This document shows positions 44,344 to 53,045 of a stretch of DNA of 64,000 nucleotides, piece after piece (the stretch's first letter is position 1; each line of letters starts with the position of its first letter). The DNA is taken from the NCBI GenBank assembly GCA_023413895.1, contig JAEZOU010000005.1:25047-89046 (forward strand), written 5' to 3'. The translations under genes and the position numbers were made by a program. The stretch comes from Bacteroidota bacterium (lineage in GTDB: Bacteria; Bacteroidota; Bacteroidia; Bacteroidales; WCHB1-69). The notes beneath the pieces were generated by a model, which made no database searches, was not told the origin of the DNA, and worked only from the letters and a program-made list of their open reading frames with translations.

Positions 44344-44805
44344 ATGATTAGAAAACCTCTTTTACTATTCCTTTTTACACTCCTTACGCTGCAACTTGTT
44401 GCGCAAAACGAATGTAAATCAATCTTTACGATGCAAAAGGAATATGTGGCGGCAAACTTTCAGGTAGCAGACTCTCAAAAAGTTGCGTTTTGGAATATTT
44501 ATAACGCTTTTCTTCAAGATGAAGCTGAAATCCATCATCAATTCAGAGAAGTGTGCAAATCTTTGAATGTGCGTCGAGGAAATGATGAATTTAATATGGA
44601 AAATCTTGATAATGAGTCTATTGAAAGATATTATATTGCTTATTATGACTATAAAGATAAGCTTCTAGAACTTAATAGACAATTCTTTGAAAGTTTCACA
44701 AAAGTGTTGAGCCCAAGTCAGTTTATTCAGTTTAAGAAAGTTCTAAGAGACTTTAAATCAGATATTAAGAACAAGGCAAAAGATGCTTGTCCTAAGTCGG
44801 AATGA
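44344..44805 (+). CDS. Secreted Spy/CpxP-like sensor protein of the ECF cassette
   Basis: The 153-residue protein has a signal peptide ending QLVAQ, then a helical body. The segment QKVAFWNIYNAFLQDEAEIHHQF and the later LSPSQFIQFKKVLRDF match the L-T-x-x-E-x-x-x-F-W-x-x-Y-N and L-x-P-x-Q-x-x-x-F patterns of proteins annotated in flavobacteria as sensors of ECF sigma factors, which resemble Spy/CpxP periplasmic chaperones. It may bind misfolded proteins and signal to the anti-sigma factor. It lies 17 bases after the anti-sigma gene. A hairpin lies 70 bases downstream. Confidence 0.65.
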   Translation: MIRKPLLLFLFTLLTLQLVAQNECKSIFTMQKEYVAANFQVADSQKVAFWNIYNAFLQDEAEIHHQFREVCKSLNVRRGNDEFNMENLDNESIERYYIAYYDYKDKLLELNRQFFESFTKVLSPSQFIQFKKVLRDFKSDIKNKAKDACPKSE

Positions 44806-44847
44806 GTAAAATCTTCTTTTTAGAAAAATTTATTTTTTTAAGTGCAT

Positions 44848-44874
44848 TTTGCATTAAAAAAAAATGTATTTTTG
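44848..44874 (+). promoter_or_regulatory. Candidate promoter of the rpsL operon
   Basis: TATTTTTG at 44867-44874 fits TAnnTTTG. The nearest TTTG (44848-44851) is only 15 bases upstream, so the -33 part is not ideal. Transcription would start near 44881, inside the following hairpin. Confidence 0.4.
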
Positions 44875-44875
44875 C

Positions 44876-44900
44876 AGTCCCCAAAAAAGGGGGCTTTTTT
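44876..44900 (+). terminator. Hairpin with T-run between the sensor gene and rpsL
   Basis: AGTCCCC (44876-44882) pairs with GGGGGCT (44889-44895), with one G-U pair and an A6 loop, followed by six or more T. It is a good terminator for the ECF cassette. Because a -7 box sits just before it, it could also act on the rpsL transcript if that starts upstream of the hairpin. Confidence 0.65.
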
Positions 44901-44935
44901 ATTGAATATTTTTATCTATTAAAAACCAAAATTGT

Positions 44936-45316
44936 ATGCCTACAATACAACAATTAGTAAGAAAAGGAAGAAAAAAATTGACTTCACAAAGTAAGTCAAA
45001 AGCGTTAGACGCTTGTCCACAAAGACGTGGCGTATGTTTGAGAGTTTACACAACAACTCCGAAAAAACCTAATTCAGCAATGCGTAAAGTTGCGAGAGTA
45101 CGTATGACCAATGGTAAGGAAGTGAATGCTTACATTCCAGGAGAAGGTCACAACTTGCAAGAACACTCTATCGTTTTAGTTAGAGGTGGTCGTGTAAAAG
45201 ACCTTCCAGGTGTAAGATATCACGTTGTTCGTGGTGCTTTGGACTCTGCAGGTGTTAATGGAAGACTCCAAGGAAGAAGTAAATATGGTACCAAACGTCC
45301 TAAAAAGAAAGCTTAG
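44936..45316 (+). CDS. rpsL: Ribosomal protein uS12
   Basis: The 126-residue protein is clear S12: [55 protein letters not shown] and [15 protein letters not shown]. The two Lys positions linked to streptomycin resistance in other bacteria are the ordinary Lys here (in TPKKPNSA and GGRVKDLPG). S12 sits at the decoding centre of the small subunit. It opens the str-S10 operon. Confidence 0.98.
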   Translation: MPTIQQLVRKGRKKLTSQSKSKALDACPQRRGVCLRVYTTTPKKPNSAMRKVARVRMTNGKEVNAYIPGEGHNLQEHSIVLVRGGRVKDLPGVRYHVVRGALDSAGVNGRLQGRSKYGTKRPKKKA

Positions 45317-45383
45317 TTAGGTGCCGATAGGAAAAATATACGATAAGAAAGATATATTCGCATATTTTCCCAAAAAAGTTAAT

Positions 45384-45401
45384 TGAAAGCCAAAATGGGC
45401 T
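45384..45401 (+). promoter_or_regulatory. Hairpin in the rpsL-rpsG spacer
   Basis: In the 123-base spacer, AAGCC and GGCTT flank a short A-rich loop (within AAGCCAAAATGGGCTT). In E. coli the same spacer binds S7 for feedback control. Here the structure is short and the assignment is speculative. Confidence 0.3.
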
Positions 45402-45439
45402 TGTCAAGAGTAAATAATTAATATTGAAGATACAAAATT

Positions 45440-45907
45440 ATGAGAAAAGCGAAACCAAAAAAACGGATCATACTTCCCGATCCAAAATTCAATGATGTTC
45501 TTGTAACAAAATTTGTGAACAACATTATGCTTCAAGGGAAGAAATCAATTGCTTTTGAAATTTTCTACGATGCAATGGAACTTATTAAGGATAAGACAGG
45601 TGAAGATCCAATTGAAGTGTGGAAAAAAGCTTTAGCAAATGTAACTCCAGCATTGGAAGTAAAGAGTAGAAGAATTGGAGGTGCTACTTTCCAAATTCCT
45701 ACAGAGTTGCGTCCAGAAAGAAAGCAATCAGTAGGTATGAAAAACCTTATCCAATTCGCTCGTAAACGTCACGAAAAAACAATGGCTGCTAAGTTAGCTG
45801 CAGAAATTCAAGCGGCTTATAAAGAAGAGGGTGCTGCTTTCAAACGTAAAGAAGATATCCACAGAATGGCAGAAGCTAACAAAGCATTCTCACACTTTAG
45901 ATTCTAA
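45440..45907 (+). CDS. rpsG: Ribosomal protein uS7
   Basis: The 155-residue protein matches S7: [59 protein letters not shown] and [14 protein letters not shown] at the end. S7 starts assembly of the 30S head and contacts the E-site tRNA. It is separated from rpsL by an unusually long 123-base spacer and from fusA by 27 bases. Confidence 0.98.
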   Translation: MRKAKPKKRIILPDPKFNDVLVTKFVNNIMLQGKKSIAFEIFYDAMELIKDKTGEDPIEVWKKALANVTPALEVKSRRIGGATFQIPTELRPERKQSVGMKNLIQFARKRHEKTMAAKLAAEIQAAYKEEGAAFKRKEDIHRMAEANKAFSHFRF

Positions 45908-45934
45908 TAAAACCACTTAATAAAGAGTTCTTTT

Positions 45935-48028
45935 ATGTCAGAAGAGTTACTTGCAATCCGAAATATTGGTATTATGGCGCATATTGACGCTGGCAAGACC
46001 ACTACGACCGAAAGAATTCTTTATTATACTGGAAAAAATTATAAAATTGGTGAGGTTGATGAAGGAAATGCTACTATGGACTGGATGGTTCAAGAGCAAG
46101 AACGAGGAATCACCATCACCAGTGCTGCAACCACAGTTGTGTGGAAGCATCAAAATGAAGACTTTAAAATCAATATTATCGACACCCCAGGGCACGTCGA
46201 TTTTACTGTAGAAGTCGAACGTTCTTTGAGAATATTGGATGGAGCTGTAGCTATTTTCTGCGCTGTAGGAGGCGTGGAACCACAGTCAGAAACCGTCTGG
46301 AGACAAGCTGATAAGTACGATGTTGCTCGGATCTGTTACGTTAACAAAATGGATAGATCAGGAGCAAATTTCAACAATGTACTTCAGCAAATTAAGGAGA
46401 AGTTGGGCGCACACCCACTACCGTTTCAGTTGCCAATTGGTGCTGAAGATGAGTTCTCTGGAGTAGTTGACTTGTTGGAAATGAAAGCTTATGCATGGGA
46501 CGAAGATGACCAAGGAGTTTCCTACTATGAAGTAGAAATTCCAGAAGATATGACTGACGAAGTACAGGAATATCGTTTGAAACTCCTCGAAGAGTTAGCA
46601 GAATTGGATGAGAATCTTATGATGAAATATTTCGATGATCCAGATTCTATTACGGTGGAAGAACTAATCGAGGTGGCACGTAAAGGAACTATTACTCGTG
46701 CTATTCAACCTGTTTTTTGTGGTTCATCTTTCAAGAATAAAGGTGTACAACCTCTGTTAGATGCCATTGTTCGTTATCTTCCTTCCCCTATGGATATGCC
46801 GCCAGTAACAGGAACTAATCCTAAAACTGATAATCCTGAGCAAAGATTAATGGATGCTCAACAACCATTCTCTGCTTTGGCGTTCAAGATTGCAACAGAC
46901 CCATTTGTGGGTAAACTTACTTTCATTAAAGTTTATTCTGGTAAACTTAATGCAGGCGAAGCAATTTTGAACCAATCAACAGGAAAAAGGGAGCGTGTTG
47001 CGAAAATTTTCGAAATGCACTCGAATAAACAGAATCAGTTGGAAACAGTAACCGCTGGTAATATCGTAGCTTTGGTTGGTATGAAAGAGATTCGTACTGG
47101 AGATTCACTTTGCGATGAGAAACACCCAATTATCTTGGAAAATATCACTTTCCCAGATCCTGTAATTCAAATTGCTGTTGAACCCAAAACCAAAGATGAT
47201 GAAGATAAGTTAATGTCTGCTTTGAAAAAATTATCCGATGAAGACCCAACCTTTGTTGTAAAGCAAGATGATGAGTCAGGACAACTACTCATTAGTGGTA
47301 TGGGGGAACTTCACTTGGATATTCTTATGGATAGATTAAAACGTGAGTTTAATGTAGCTTGTAATCATGGGAAACCGCGAGTTACCTATAAGGAAGCAGT
47401 TCGTGAAACAATTCTTCATACAGAAACATTTAGACGGCAAACAGGAGGTAAAGGTTCGTATGCGCAGTTGGCATTTCAAATTTCTCCTTCTGATGATGAG
47501 GCAAAAGGTTTAACTTTCATCAGTCAAGTAAAAGGTGGAGCTATTCCGAAAGAGTACATCTCTGGAGCAGAAAAAGGATTTGAAATTGCGATGAAAAATG
47601 GAGCGTATGGTTTTCCATTAGAAGCGCTTAATGTTACCATTTTAGACGGTTCTGCACATACTGTTGATTCAGATGCGATGTCTTTTGAGATATGTGCAAA
47701 GAGAGGTTTTAGGGAAGCAATTCGAGGTGCGAAAGTGGCAATACTTGAGCCTATTATGCGAGTAGAAATTACTACTCCTGATGAATATGTAGGAAGTGTT
47801 TCTAGTGATTTGAATCGTCGTCGAGCAGTAGTAGAGCAAGTAGAAGCCAAAATAGCTTTCCAAACGATTAAAGCTTTGGTTCCATTGGCAGAAATGTTTG
47901 GATATGTTACAGCACTCCGTTCCTTATCATCGGGCAGAGCTAATTATAGTATGGAGTTTCATAGCTATGCAGAGGTTCCAACTGATATCAAAGAATATAT
48001 TTTAAATGTAGGTAGATTTACCTTTTAA
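45935..48028 (+). CDS. fusA: Elongation factor G
   Basis: The 697-residue GTPase has G1 in [16 protein letters not shown]2 region [11 protein letters not shown]3 DTPGHVDF and G4 NKMD, followed by the EF-G domains II-V ending [15 protein letters not shown]. It drives translocation. The position between rpsG and rpsJ marks it as the housekeeping EF-G. It joins the str and S10 clusters with a 37-base gap to rpsJ. Confidence 0.97.
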   Translation: MSEELLAIRNIGIMAHIDAGKTTTTERILYYTGKNYKIGEVDEGNATMDWMVQEQERGITITSAATTVVWKHQNEDFKINIIDTPGHVDFTVEVERSLRILDGAVAIFCAVGGVEPQSETVWRQADKYDVARICYVNKMDRSGANFNNVLQQIKEKLGAHPLPFQLPIGAEDEFSGVVDLLEMKAYAWDEDDQGVSYYEVEIPEDMTDEVQEYRLKLLEELAELDENLMMKYFDDPDSITVEELIEVARKGTITRAIQPVFCGSSFKNKGVQPLLDAIVRYLPSPMDMPPVTGTNPKTDNPEQRLMDAQQPFSALAFKIATDPFVGKLTFIKVYSGKLNAGEAILNQSTGKRERVAKIFEMHSNKQNQLETVTAGNIVALVGMKEIRTGDSLCDEKHPIILENITFPDPVIQIAVEPKTKDDEDKLMSALKKLSDEDPTFVVKQDDESGQLLISGMGELHLDILMDRLKREFNVACNHGKPRVTYKEAVRETILHTETFRRQTGGKGSYAQLAFQISPSDDEAKGLTFISQVKGGAIPKEYISGAEKGFEIAMKNGAYGFPLEALNVTILDGSAHTVDSDAMSFEICAKRGFREAIRGAKVAILEPIMRVEITTPDEYVGSVSSDLNRRRAVVEQVEAKIAFQTIKALVPLAEMFGYVTALRSLSSGRANYSMEFHSYAEVPTDIKEYILNVGRFTF

Positions 48029-48065
48029 TATGTAGCAATTAACCAACTCAATAATAAATAACAAT

Positions 48066-48380
48066 ATGAGTCACAGAATTAGAATCAAATTAAAATCGTT
48101 CGACCATACTTTGGTTGACAAATCAGCAGAGAAGATCGTGAAGACGATAAATGCTGTAAAGGACGATAAGGTTGTGTTGGTAGGTCCTATTCCACTTCCA
48201 ACTCACAAAAAAATCTTTACAGTGAATCGTTCCACTTTCGTTAACAAAAAATCAAGAGAGCAATTTGAACTCTCTACTTACAAAAGATTGTTAGACATCT
48301 ATGGAACAACAACTAAAACAATTGATGCTTTGATGAAGCTTGAATTGCCAAGTGGTGTTGATGTAGAAATCAAAGTCTGA
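48066..48380 (+). CDS. rpsJ: Ribosomal protein uS10
   Basis: The 104-residue protein begins [20 protein letters not shown] and has [17 protein letters not shown], the S10 core. Apart from the ribosome, S10 acts with NusB in antitermination. It opens the S10 part of the operon; 93 bases with two small hairpins separate it from rplC. Confidence 0.97.
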   Translation: MSHRIRIKLKSFDHTLVDKSAEKIVKTINAVKDDKVVLVGPIPLPTHKKIFTVNRSTFVNKKSREQFELSTYKRLLDIYGTTTKTIDALMKLELPSGVDVEIKV

Positions 48381-48405
48381 GTAGAGTAACAAAACTTTCA
48401 GGATT

Positions 48406-48442
48406 ACGCCCTTAAGGGGTAAAAGAAACAATGCGAAAGCAT
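48406..48442 (+). promoter_or_regulatory. Two small hairpins between rpsJ and rplC
   Basis: The first has CCC (48409-48411) and GGG (48416-48418) around TTAA, extended past a bulged G. The second is ATGC (48431-48434) and GCAT (48439-48442) closed by a GAAA tetraloop. They could be protein-binding or processing sites; their function is unknown. Confidence 0.35.
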
Positions 48443-48473
48443 AAATTATTAACAATCAAAATTAAAATTAAAA

Positions 48474-49103
48474 ATGTCTGGTTTAATCGGAAAAAAAATT
48501 GGTATGACTAGCATCTATGATGCCTCTGGCAAGATTGTGCCATGCACGGTATTGGAAGCTGGTCCTTGCGTAGTAACGCAAGTTAAGACTGTCGAAACAG
48601 ACGGTTATGATGCAATCCAATTGGGTTATGATGAAAAAAAAGAAAAAAGAACATCCAAATCTTTAAAAGGACACTTTGAAAAAGCAGGAACAACTCCTAA
48701 GAAAATTTTAAAAGAGTTTACCCGTTTTGAAGCTGGTTCACAAAAGAAATTCGGTGAAGTATTAGATGTTACCGTATTTGAGGAAGGTGAATTTGTTGAT
48801 ATTAGTGGAATTAGCAAAGGTAAAGGTTTCCAAGGCGTTGTAAAACGTCACGGATTTGGTGGTGTTGGTGATTCTACACACGGTCAGCACAACCGTTTAA
48901 GAGCTCCTGGTTCATTAGGTGCATCTTCATGGCCATCTCGCGTATTCAAAGGAATGCGTATGGCAGGAAGAACAGGTGGTGAGAAAGTTAAAGTTCTTAA
49001 CCTCCGCATTATGAAAATTGTAAAGGAGAAGAATTTGATTTTAGTAAAAGGTTCAGTTCCCGGACCTAGTGGTTCATATATAATTATTGAAAGATGGAGT
49101 TAA
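48474..49103 (+). CDS. rplC: Ribosomal protein uL3
   Basis: The 209-residue protein shows [38 protein letters not shown] and [19 protein letters not shown], typical of L3. It is a primary assembly protein near the peptidyl-transferase centre. The last 10 bases overlap rplD, so the two are coupled. Confidence 0.97.
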   Translation: MSGLIGKKIGMTSIYDASGKIVPCTVLEAGPCVVTQVKTVETDGYDAIQLGYDEKKEKRTSKSLKGHFEKAGTTPKKILKEFTRFEAGSQKKFGEVLDVTVFEEGEFVDISGISKGKGFQGVVKRHGFGGVGDSTHGQHNRLRAPGSLGASSWPSRVFKGMRMAGRTGGEKVKVLNLRIMKIVKEKNLILVKGSVPGPSGSYIIIERWS

Positions 49104-49723
49104 AAGTATATAAAACAGACGGAAGCGAATCAACGAAATCGGTAACGTTGAATGATCGTATTTTTAATGTTGAACCGAACGATCACGCAATTTGGCTTGA
49201 TGTTAAACAATATCTTGCAAATCAAAGACAAGGAACTCATGATACTTTGGAAAAATCCACAGTTTCAGGAAGTACTCGTAAGTTAAAAAGACAAAAAGGT
49301 ACAGGTGGAGCACGTGCAGGTAGCATTAAATCACCTACAATTCGTGGTGGAGCTACTGCTTTTGGTCCTCATCCAAGAGATTATAGTTTTAAGTTAAACA
49401 AGAAAATCAAGAAATTAGCTCGTTTTTCTGCATTAACTTATAAAGCTAAAGAGGAAAGAATCCTTGTTTTGGAAGATTTAGCACTAGAAACACCAAAAAC
49501 AAAAACAATGGTTGACATTTTGAAGAAATTCAACTTGCAAGATACCAAAACTTTGTTCTTGGCTAACAATACCAATGCGAATGTATATCTCTCAACGAGA
49601 AACCTTCCTAAAGCAAAAGTTGTCAGAGCATGTGATGTTAATACTTACGAAGTGTTGAATGCAAAACAACTTGTAATTTTTGAAGGTAGTTTCTCAGAAA
49701 TTGAAAAGATGATTGCTGAGTAA
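49094..49723 (+). CDS. rplD: Ribosomal protein uL4
   Basis: The 209-residue protein has the L4 extended loop region [20 protein letters not shown] followed by [14 protein letters not shown], which lines the exit tunnel. In some bacteria L4 represses its own operon. It overlaps rplC and is followed by rplW after 37 bases. Confidence 0.96.
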   Translation: MELKVYKTDGSESTKSVTLNDRIFNVEPNDHAIWLDVKQYLANQRQGTHDTLEKSTVSGSTRKLKRQKGTGGARAGSIKSPTIRGGATAFGPHPRDYSFKLNKKIKKLARFSALTYKAKEERILVLEDLALETPKTKTMVDILKKFNLQDTKTLFLANNTNANVYLSTRNLPKAKVVRACDVNTYEVLNAKQLVIFEGSFSEIEKMIAE

Positions 49724-49760
49724 GGTAAAAAATTATTGATAACATTTAACAGATAAGAAA

Positions 49761-50051
49761 ATGAACGTTTTAATTAAGCCCATTATAAGCGAAAAGATGT
49801 CAGCTGCTGCCGAAAAGCGTAATTGCTATGGCTTTATTGTTGACAGAAAGGCTACCAAACCTCAGATTAAGAAAGCTATTGAGGATACATACGGCGTTAA
49901 AGTTGAAAAAGTGAATACACTTATTCAACGCGGTAAGGCCACTTCTCGTTACACCAAAGCAGGTGTGATTGAAGGACAAAAGAACACATTCAAAAAAGCG
50001 ATTGTGTTTGTAAACATTAATGATAAGATTGATTTATTTAGCAGCATTTAA
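49761..50051 (+). CDS. rplW: Ribosomal protein uL23
   Basis: The 96-residue protein begins MNVLIKPIISEKMSAAAE and contains FIVDRKATKPQIKKAIEDTY, the L23 pattern. L23 lies at the tunnel exit and binds trigger factor and SRP. It is 6 bases before rplB. Confidence 0.95.
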   Translation: MNVLIKPIISEKMSAAAEKRNCYGFIVDRKATKPQIKKAIEDTYGVKVEKVNTLIQRGKATSRYTKAGVIEGQKNTFKKAIVFVNINDKIDLFSSI

Positions 50052-50057
50052 TAGATT

Positions 50058-50882
50058 ATGGCACTAAAAAAATATAAACCAGTAACGCCGGGTCAACGTA
50101 ATAAAGTTATCAGTACGTTTGACGAAATTACAACAAGCACACCAGAAAAGAGTTTGTTGTGCCCAAAACCACGTACCGGTGGTAGAAACTATAGTGGTAA
50201 AATGACGATGCGTTATCGCGGAGGCGGACACAAAAAAATGTATCGTTTCATTGATTTCAGAAGAGATAAAGATAATATTCCTGCAACAGTAAAAACTATT
50301 GAATACGATCCTAACAGATCTGCTCGTATTGCTTTGTTGTGTTATGCAGATGGCGAAAAACGCTACATCATTGCTCCTCATGGCTTGAAAGTGGGTCAAG
50401 TAATCCTTTCTGGTTCAGGTGTATCTCCTGATTTAGGAAATACACTTCCATTAGGTGAAATTCCTTTCGGATCAACAGTACACAATATTGAACTTCGTCC
50501 AGGACAAGGTGCAAAGATGGCTCGTAGTGCAGGTTCTTACGCACAATTGATGTCTCGCGATGGTAAGTATGCAACTTTGAGAATGCCTTCTGGCGAAACA
50601 AGAATGATTCTTTGCTCTTGCCGTGCTACAATCGGTATAGTTTCTAATATTGATCATAACCTTGAAGTTTCAGGTAAAGCAGGTCGTGTTCGTTGGATGG
50701 GCCGCAGACCAAGAGTTCGTGGTGTTGTTATGAACCCAGTAGATCACCCAATGGGTGGTGGTGAAGGACGTGCTTCCGGTGGTCACCCACGTTCAAGAAA
50801 AGGCTTGCCAGCTAAGGGTTACAGAACCAGAGCTCCTAAGAAACACTCTGATAAATATATTATTGAAAGAAGAAAAAAATAA
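50058..50882 (+). CDS. rplB: Ribosomal protein uL2
   Basis: The 274-residue protein has [39 protein letters not shown] and the C-terminal [20 protein letters not shown] motif, which holds the His implicated near the peptidyl-transferase centre. Length is normal. It lies 17 bases before rpsS. Confidence 0.98.
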   Translation: MALKKYKPVTPGQRNKVISTFDEITTSTPEKSLLCPKPRTGGRNYSGKMTMRYRGGGHKKMYRFIDFRRDKDNIPATVKTIEYDPNRSARIALLCYADGEKRYIIAPHGLKVGQVILSGSGVSPDLGNTLPLGEIPFGSTVHNIELRPGQGAKMARSAGSYAQLMSRDGKYATLRMPSGETRMILCSCRATIGIVSNIDHNLEVSGKAGRVRWMGRRPRVRGVVMNPVDHPMGGGEGRASGGHPRSRKGLPAKGYRTRAPKKHSDKYIIERRKK

Positions 50883-50899
50883 TTTAAAAGTTAGTTAGT

Positions 50900-51178
50900 A
50901 TGAGTCGATCACTGAAAAAAGGTCCATATATCCACTATAAATTGGAAAAACGCGTTATTGAAGCTCAAGAGTCTCAAAAGAAATCAACAATCAAAACTTG
51001 GTCTCGCGCTTCTATGATTTCTCCAGATTTCGTGGGGTTGACTATTGCAGTACATAACGGAAATAAATTTATCCCTGTTTATGTAACTGAAAATATGGTA
51101 GGTCATAAATTAGGCGAATTCGCACCTACTCGTATCTTTAGAGGTCACGCTGGACAAAAAGATAAAGGTAAAAAATAG
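50900..51178 (+). CDS. rpsS: Ribosomal protein uS19
   Basis: The 92-residue protein begins [19 protein letters not shown] and has [19 protein letters not shown], the S19 core that contacts S13 in the 30S head. The sequence is complete. In nearly all Bacteroidota rplV and rpsC come next; here the gene is followed by a terminator and the convergent dtd gene. Confidence 0.97.
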   Translation: MSRSLKKGPYIHYKLEKRVIEAQESQKKSTIKTWSRASMISPDFVGLTIAVHNGNKFIPVYVTENMVGHKLGEFAPTRIFRGHAGQKDKGKK

Positions 51179-51201
51179 TCCGCATTTGCGAGTCTATATA
51201 T

Positions 51202-51241
51202 AAAAAAGATTATCGGAGCCTAGGTTCTGATAATCTTTTTT
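51202..51241 (+). terminator. Rho-independent terminator after rpsS
   Basis: GATTATC (51208-51214) and GATAATC (51229-51235) form a stem that is extended by the A-tract and T-tract and by inner pairs, with a loop around AGCCTAGG. Six T follow. It closes the ribosomal operon at rpsS. It could also end minus-strand transcription from dtd, as an A-rich tract lies on the other side. Confidence 0.85.
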
Positions 51242-51300
51242 GCTTTTAACTTATTAATAGAATGAAATGGACAGCTATTTCTAGGTAAGAAAATTTTTCA

Positions 51301-51744
51301 TTATTCGCTTTCTAAAAGAATGGTTACAGGTCCATCATTGATAAAATCTACTTTCATATCAGCTCCAAATCTACCAGTTTCAACCTGAAGCCCATATTTT
51401 TCTCGCAGTTGTTGATTGAAGTAGTCGTATAGTGGAGATGCTATTTCTGGGCGTGCAGCATGAATAAAACTGGGCCGATTCCCTTTGCGTGCATCTCCGT
51501 ATAGTGTGAATTGTGAGATGCTAAGAATTGCTCCACCTACCTCCTTTAGAGATAAGTTCATTTTGCCCTCCCTATCTTCAAAAACACGCAACCCTGCAAC
51601 TTTTTTTGCTAAATAATCGGCATCTTCCTCAGTGTCATTATGTGTAATGCCTACTAAGAGAAGAAATCCTATTCCTATTTTTCCTGTAATTTCGCCATCA
51701 ATTCGTACTTCGGCGCGACTGCATCGTTGTAATACAATTCTCAT
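51301..51744 (-). CDS. dtd: D-aminoacyl-tRNA deacylase
   Basis: The 147-residue protein begins [20 protein letters not shown] and shows [20 protein letters not shown], the SQFTLYGD active-site motif. The second motif appears as [11 protein letters not shown]; the GP pair of the family's cross-subunit NxGPVT motif is present. The enzyme removes D-amino acids and glycine mischarged on tRNA. It follows the methyltransferase gene by 15 bases on the same strand and converges on rpsS. Confidence 0.94.
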   Translation of the reverse strand: MRIVLQRCSRAEVRIDGEITGKIGIGFLLLVGITHNDTEEDADYLAKKVAGLRVFEDREGKMNLSLKEVGGAILSISQFTLYGDARKGNRPSFIHAARPEIASPLYDYFNQQLREKYGLQVETGRFGADMKVDFINDGPVTILLESE

Positions 51745-51759
51745 ATAAATCTTTCTGTT

Positions 51760-52968
51760 TTACTTTTCTGAATATTTACGGCAGCAGAGTAGCACATGCT
51801 TTTCCTCTGCTATTGTCGTTGCAAAGAGAAAATCGTTTCCGCCATCGTGAATCTTTAATCGTTTTTTTAATGTATCTGCACTTTCAGGAAAGTTCCTTAC
51901 TGTCAAGTTATACGCATTTTGCGGTAGTGCCTTTTTTAGATTCTCTTTTCTGAAATTTTCAATAATCTGAAATATTTGGAATCTTCGTCCAGGGAAATTT
52001 TCTATTTTTTCTTTTGATATATATAAATGACTGTTTTTGTGAATTTTAAAAACTTTGTATTGTTGAGTAATTGTTTTATAGCCACCAGATTTCATAATAG
52101 CAGCATTGGGCTCGTAGAGAAAGTCACCTTCTTCTGGAGTACCTAATATGAGTAGAGCTTCTGCTTCTGCATCTGCTGAAAATTCAAATATTTCCGATTC
52201 TCTCTTTTTAATATTAATCGTTTTATAAATTCGATTTTTCGTTATTTGATTTCTTGTATCGATCTCTAACAAGATTTCTTTGCACTCATTTTCTACTGCT
52301 ACAATGTGAATTTTATCGCACTCTGGAAATTCTCGAAGCAGCATTTTAATGTCGAGCATAGGGGAGAGTTTGATAAGAATTTTATCTGCTATTTTAAAAA
52401 AATGTTTTTTCAGTGCGAATATATCTGGCGTGTATAGCTCTATATTAACGCGGTTACCTTGGGCATTGCGTCGGGAGGGATCAATGTATAGCCAATCAAC
52501 GTACTTTATACTTTCTGATAAAAGGAATTCTTCAGCTGTTTGGTTAAATTGTTTCAGTTGTGTGATTTTCAGTATATTTGCATTAGCTGTTACAAGGTTA
52601 CACAAATCACTATTGGGTTCAACGCCGTACACGATTGAAAAATTAGGAGCCATAGTTAGTAAATCGATGCCAAAACCTGTAGTGAGATCTAAAAGGGTGT
52701 TTCCGGTGCATAAGGTAGCTTTGTACTGAGCAGTAGTTTCAGAAGAGGATTGTTCAACAGATATTTCAGGAGGGAAAAGAAGGTGTTCGTTGTTATACCA
52801 AGAAGGTAGTTTATCCTTTGCACGTTGTCGAGAAGCTATCTGTTTCAGGACGAAGTCCCAATCGTTTACGGCATATTTTTTTTGTGTGAGTGCTAACTGT
52901 ACAACATCATCATTGAGGTGTTGCATAATAAATTTTTTATCGGAATCGGTTCCGTTTATGGTTCCCAT
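51760..52968 (-). CDS. Class I SAM-dependent methyltransferase with THUMP-like domain
   Basis: The 402-residue protein has an N-terminal helical region (FIMQHLNDDVVQLALTQKKY and LKQIASRQRAKDKLPSWY), a Rossmann methyltransferase domain with LLDLTTGFGIDLLTMA (SAM motif I), VEPNSDLC and a DWLYIDPSRRNAQGNRV segment (motif IV), and a C-terminal domain that is THUMP-like in this Bacteroidota family. An RNA substrate is likely but not known. I keep the long start because the residues ahead of FIMQHLNDD align with the family's normal N-terminus. It and dtd form one minus-strand unit. A CAAAATTA box at 52988-52995 (minus-strand TAATTTTG) may be its -7. Confidence 0.85.
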   Translation of the reverse strand: MGTINGTDSDKKFIMQHLNDDVVQLALTQKKYAVNDWDFVLKQIASRQRAKDKLPSWYNNEHLLFPPEISVEQSSSETTAQYKATLCTGNTLLDLTTGFGIDLLTMAPNFSIVYGVEPNSDLCNLVTANANILKITQLKQFNQTAEEFLLSESIKYVDWLYIDPSRRNAQGNRVNIELYTPDIFALKKHFFKIADKILIKLSPMLDIKMLLREFPECDKIHIVAVENECKEILLEIDTRNQITKNRIYKTINIKKRESEIFEFSADAEAEALLILGTPEEGDFLYEPNAAIMKSGGYKTITQQYKVFKIHKNSHLYISKEKIENFPGRRFQIFQIIENFRKENLKKALPQNAYNLTVRNFPESADTLKKRLKIHDGGNDFLFATTIAEEKHVLLCCRKYSEK

Positions 52969-52996
52969 TTCTCTTTTTTTTATTTTACAAAATTAC

Positions 52997-53028
52997 AAAA
53001 AAAAAGGCGAAAGATTACTCTTTCGCCT
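52997..53028 (-). terminator. Rho-independent terminator after the type B gene at 53046
   Basis: Read on the minus strand, AGGCGAAAG (53028-53020) and CTTTCGCCT (53013-53005) form a perfect 9-bp stem, followed by a T-run (53004-52997). It is 18 bases downstream of the stop. Confidence 0.88.
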
Positions 53029-53045
53029 AAAAAAACTTGATAGGA

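Noticed and set aside
51301..51744. dtd INDGPVT as a broken active-site motif
   Set aside because: The functional GP pair and the SQFTLYGD motif are intact; the change lies at a tolerant position.
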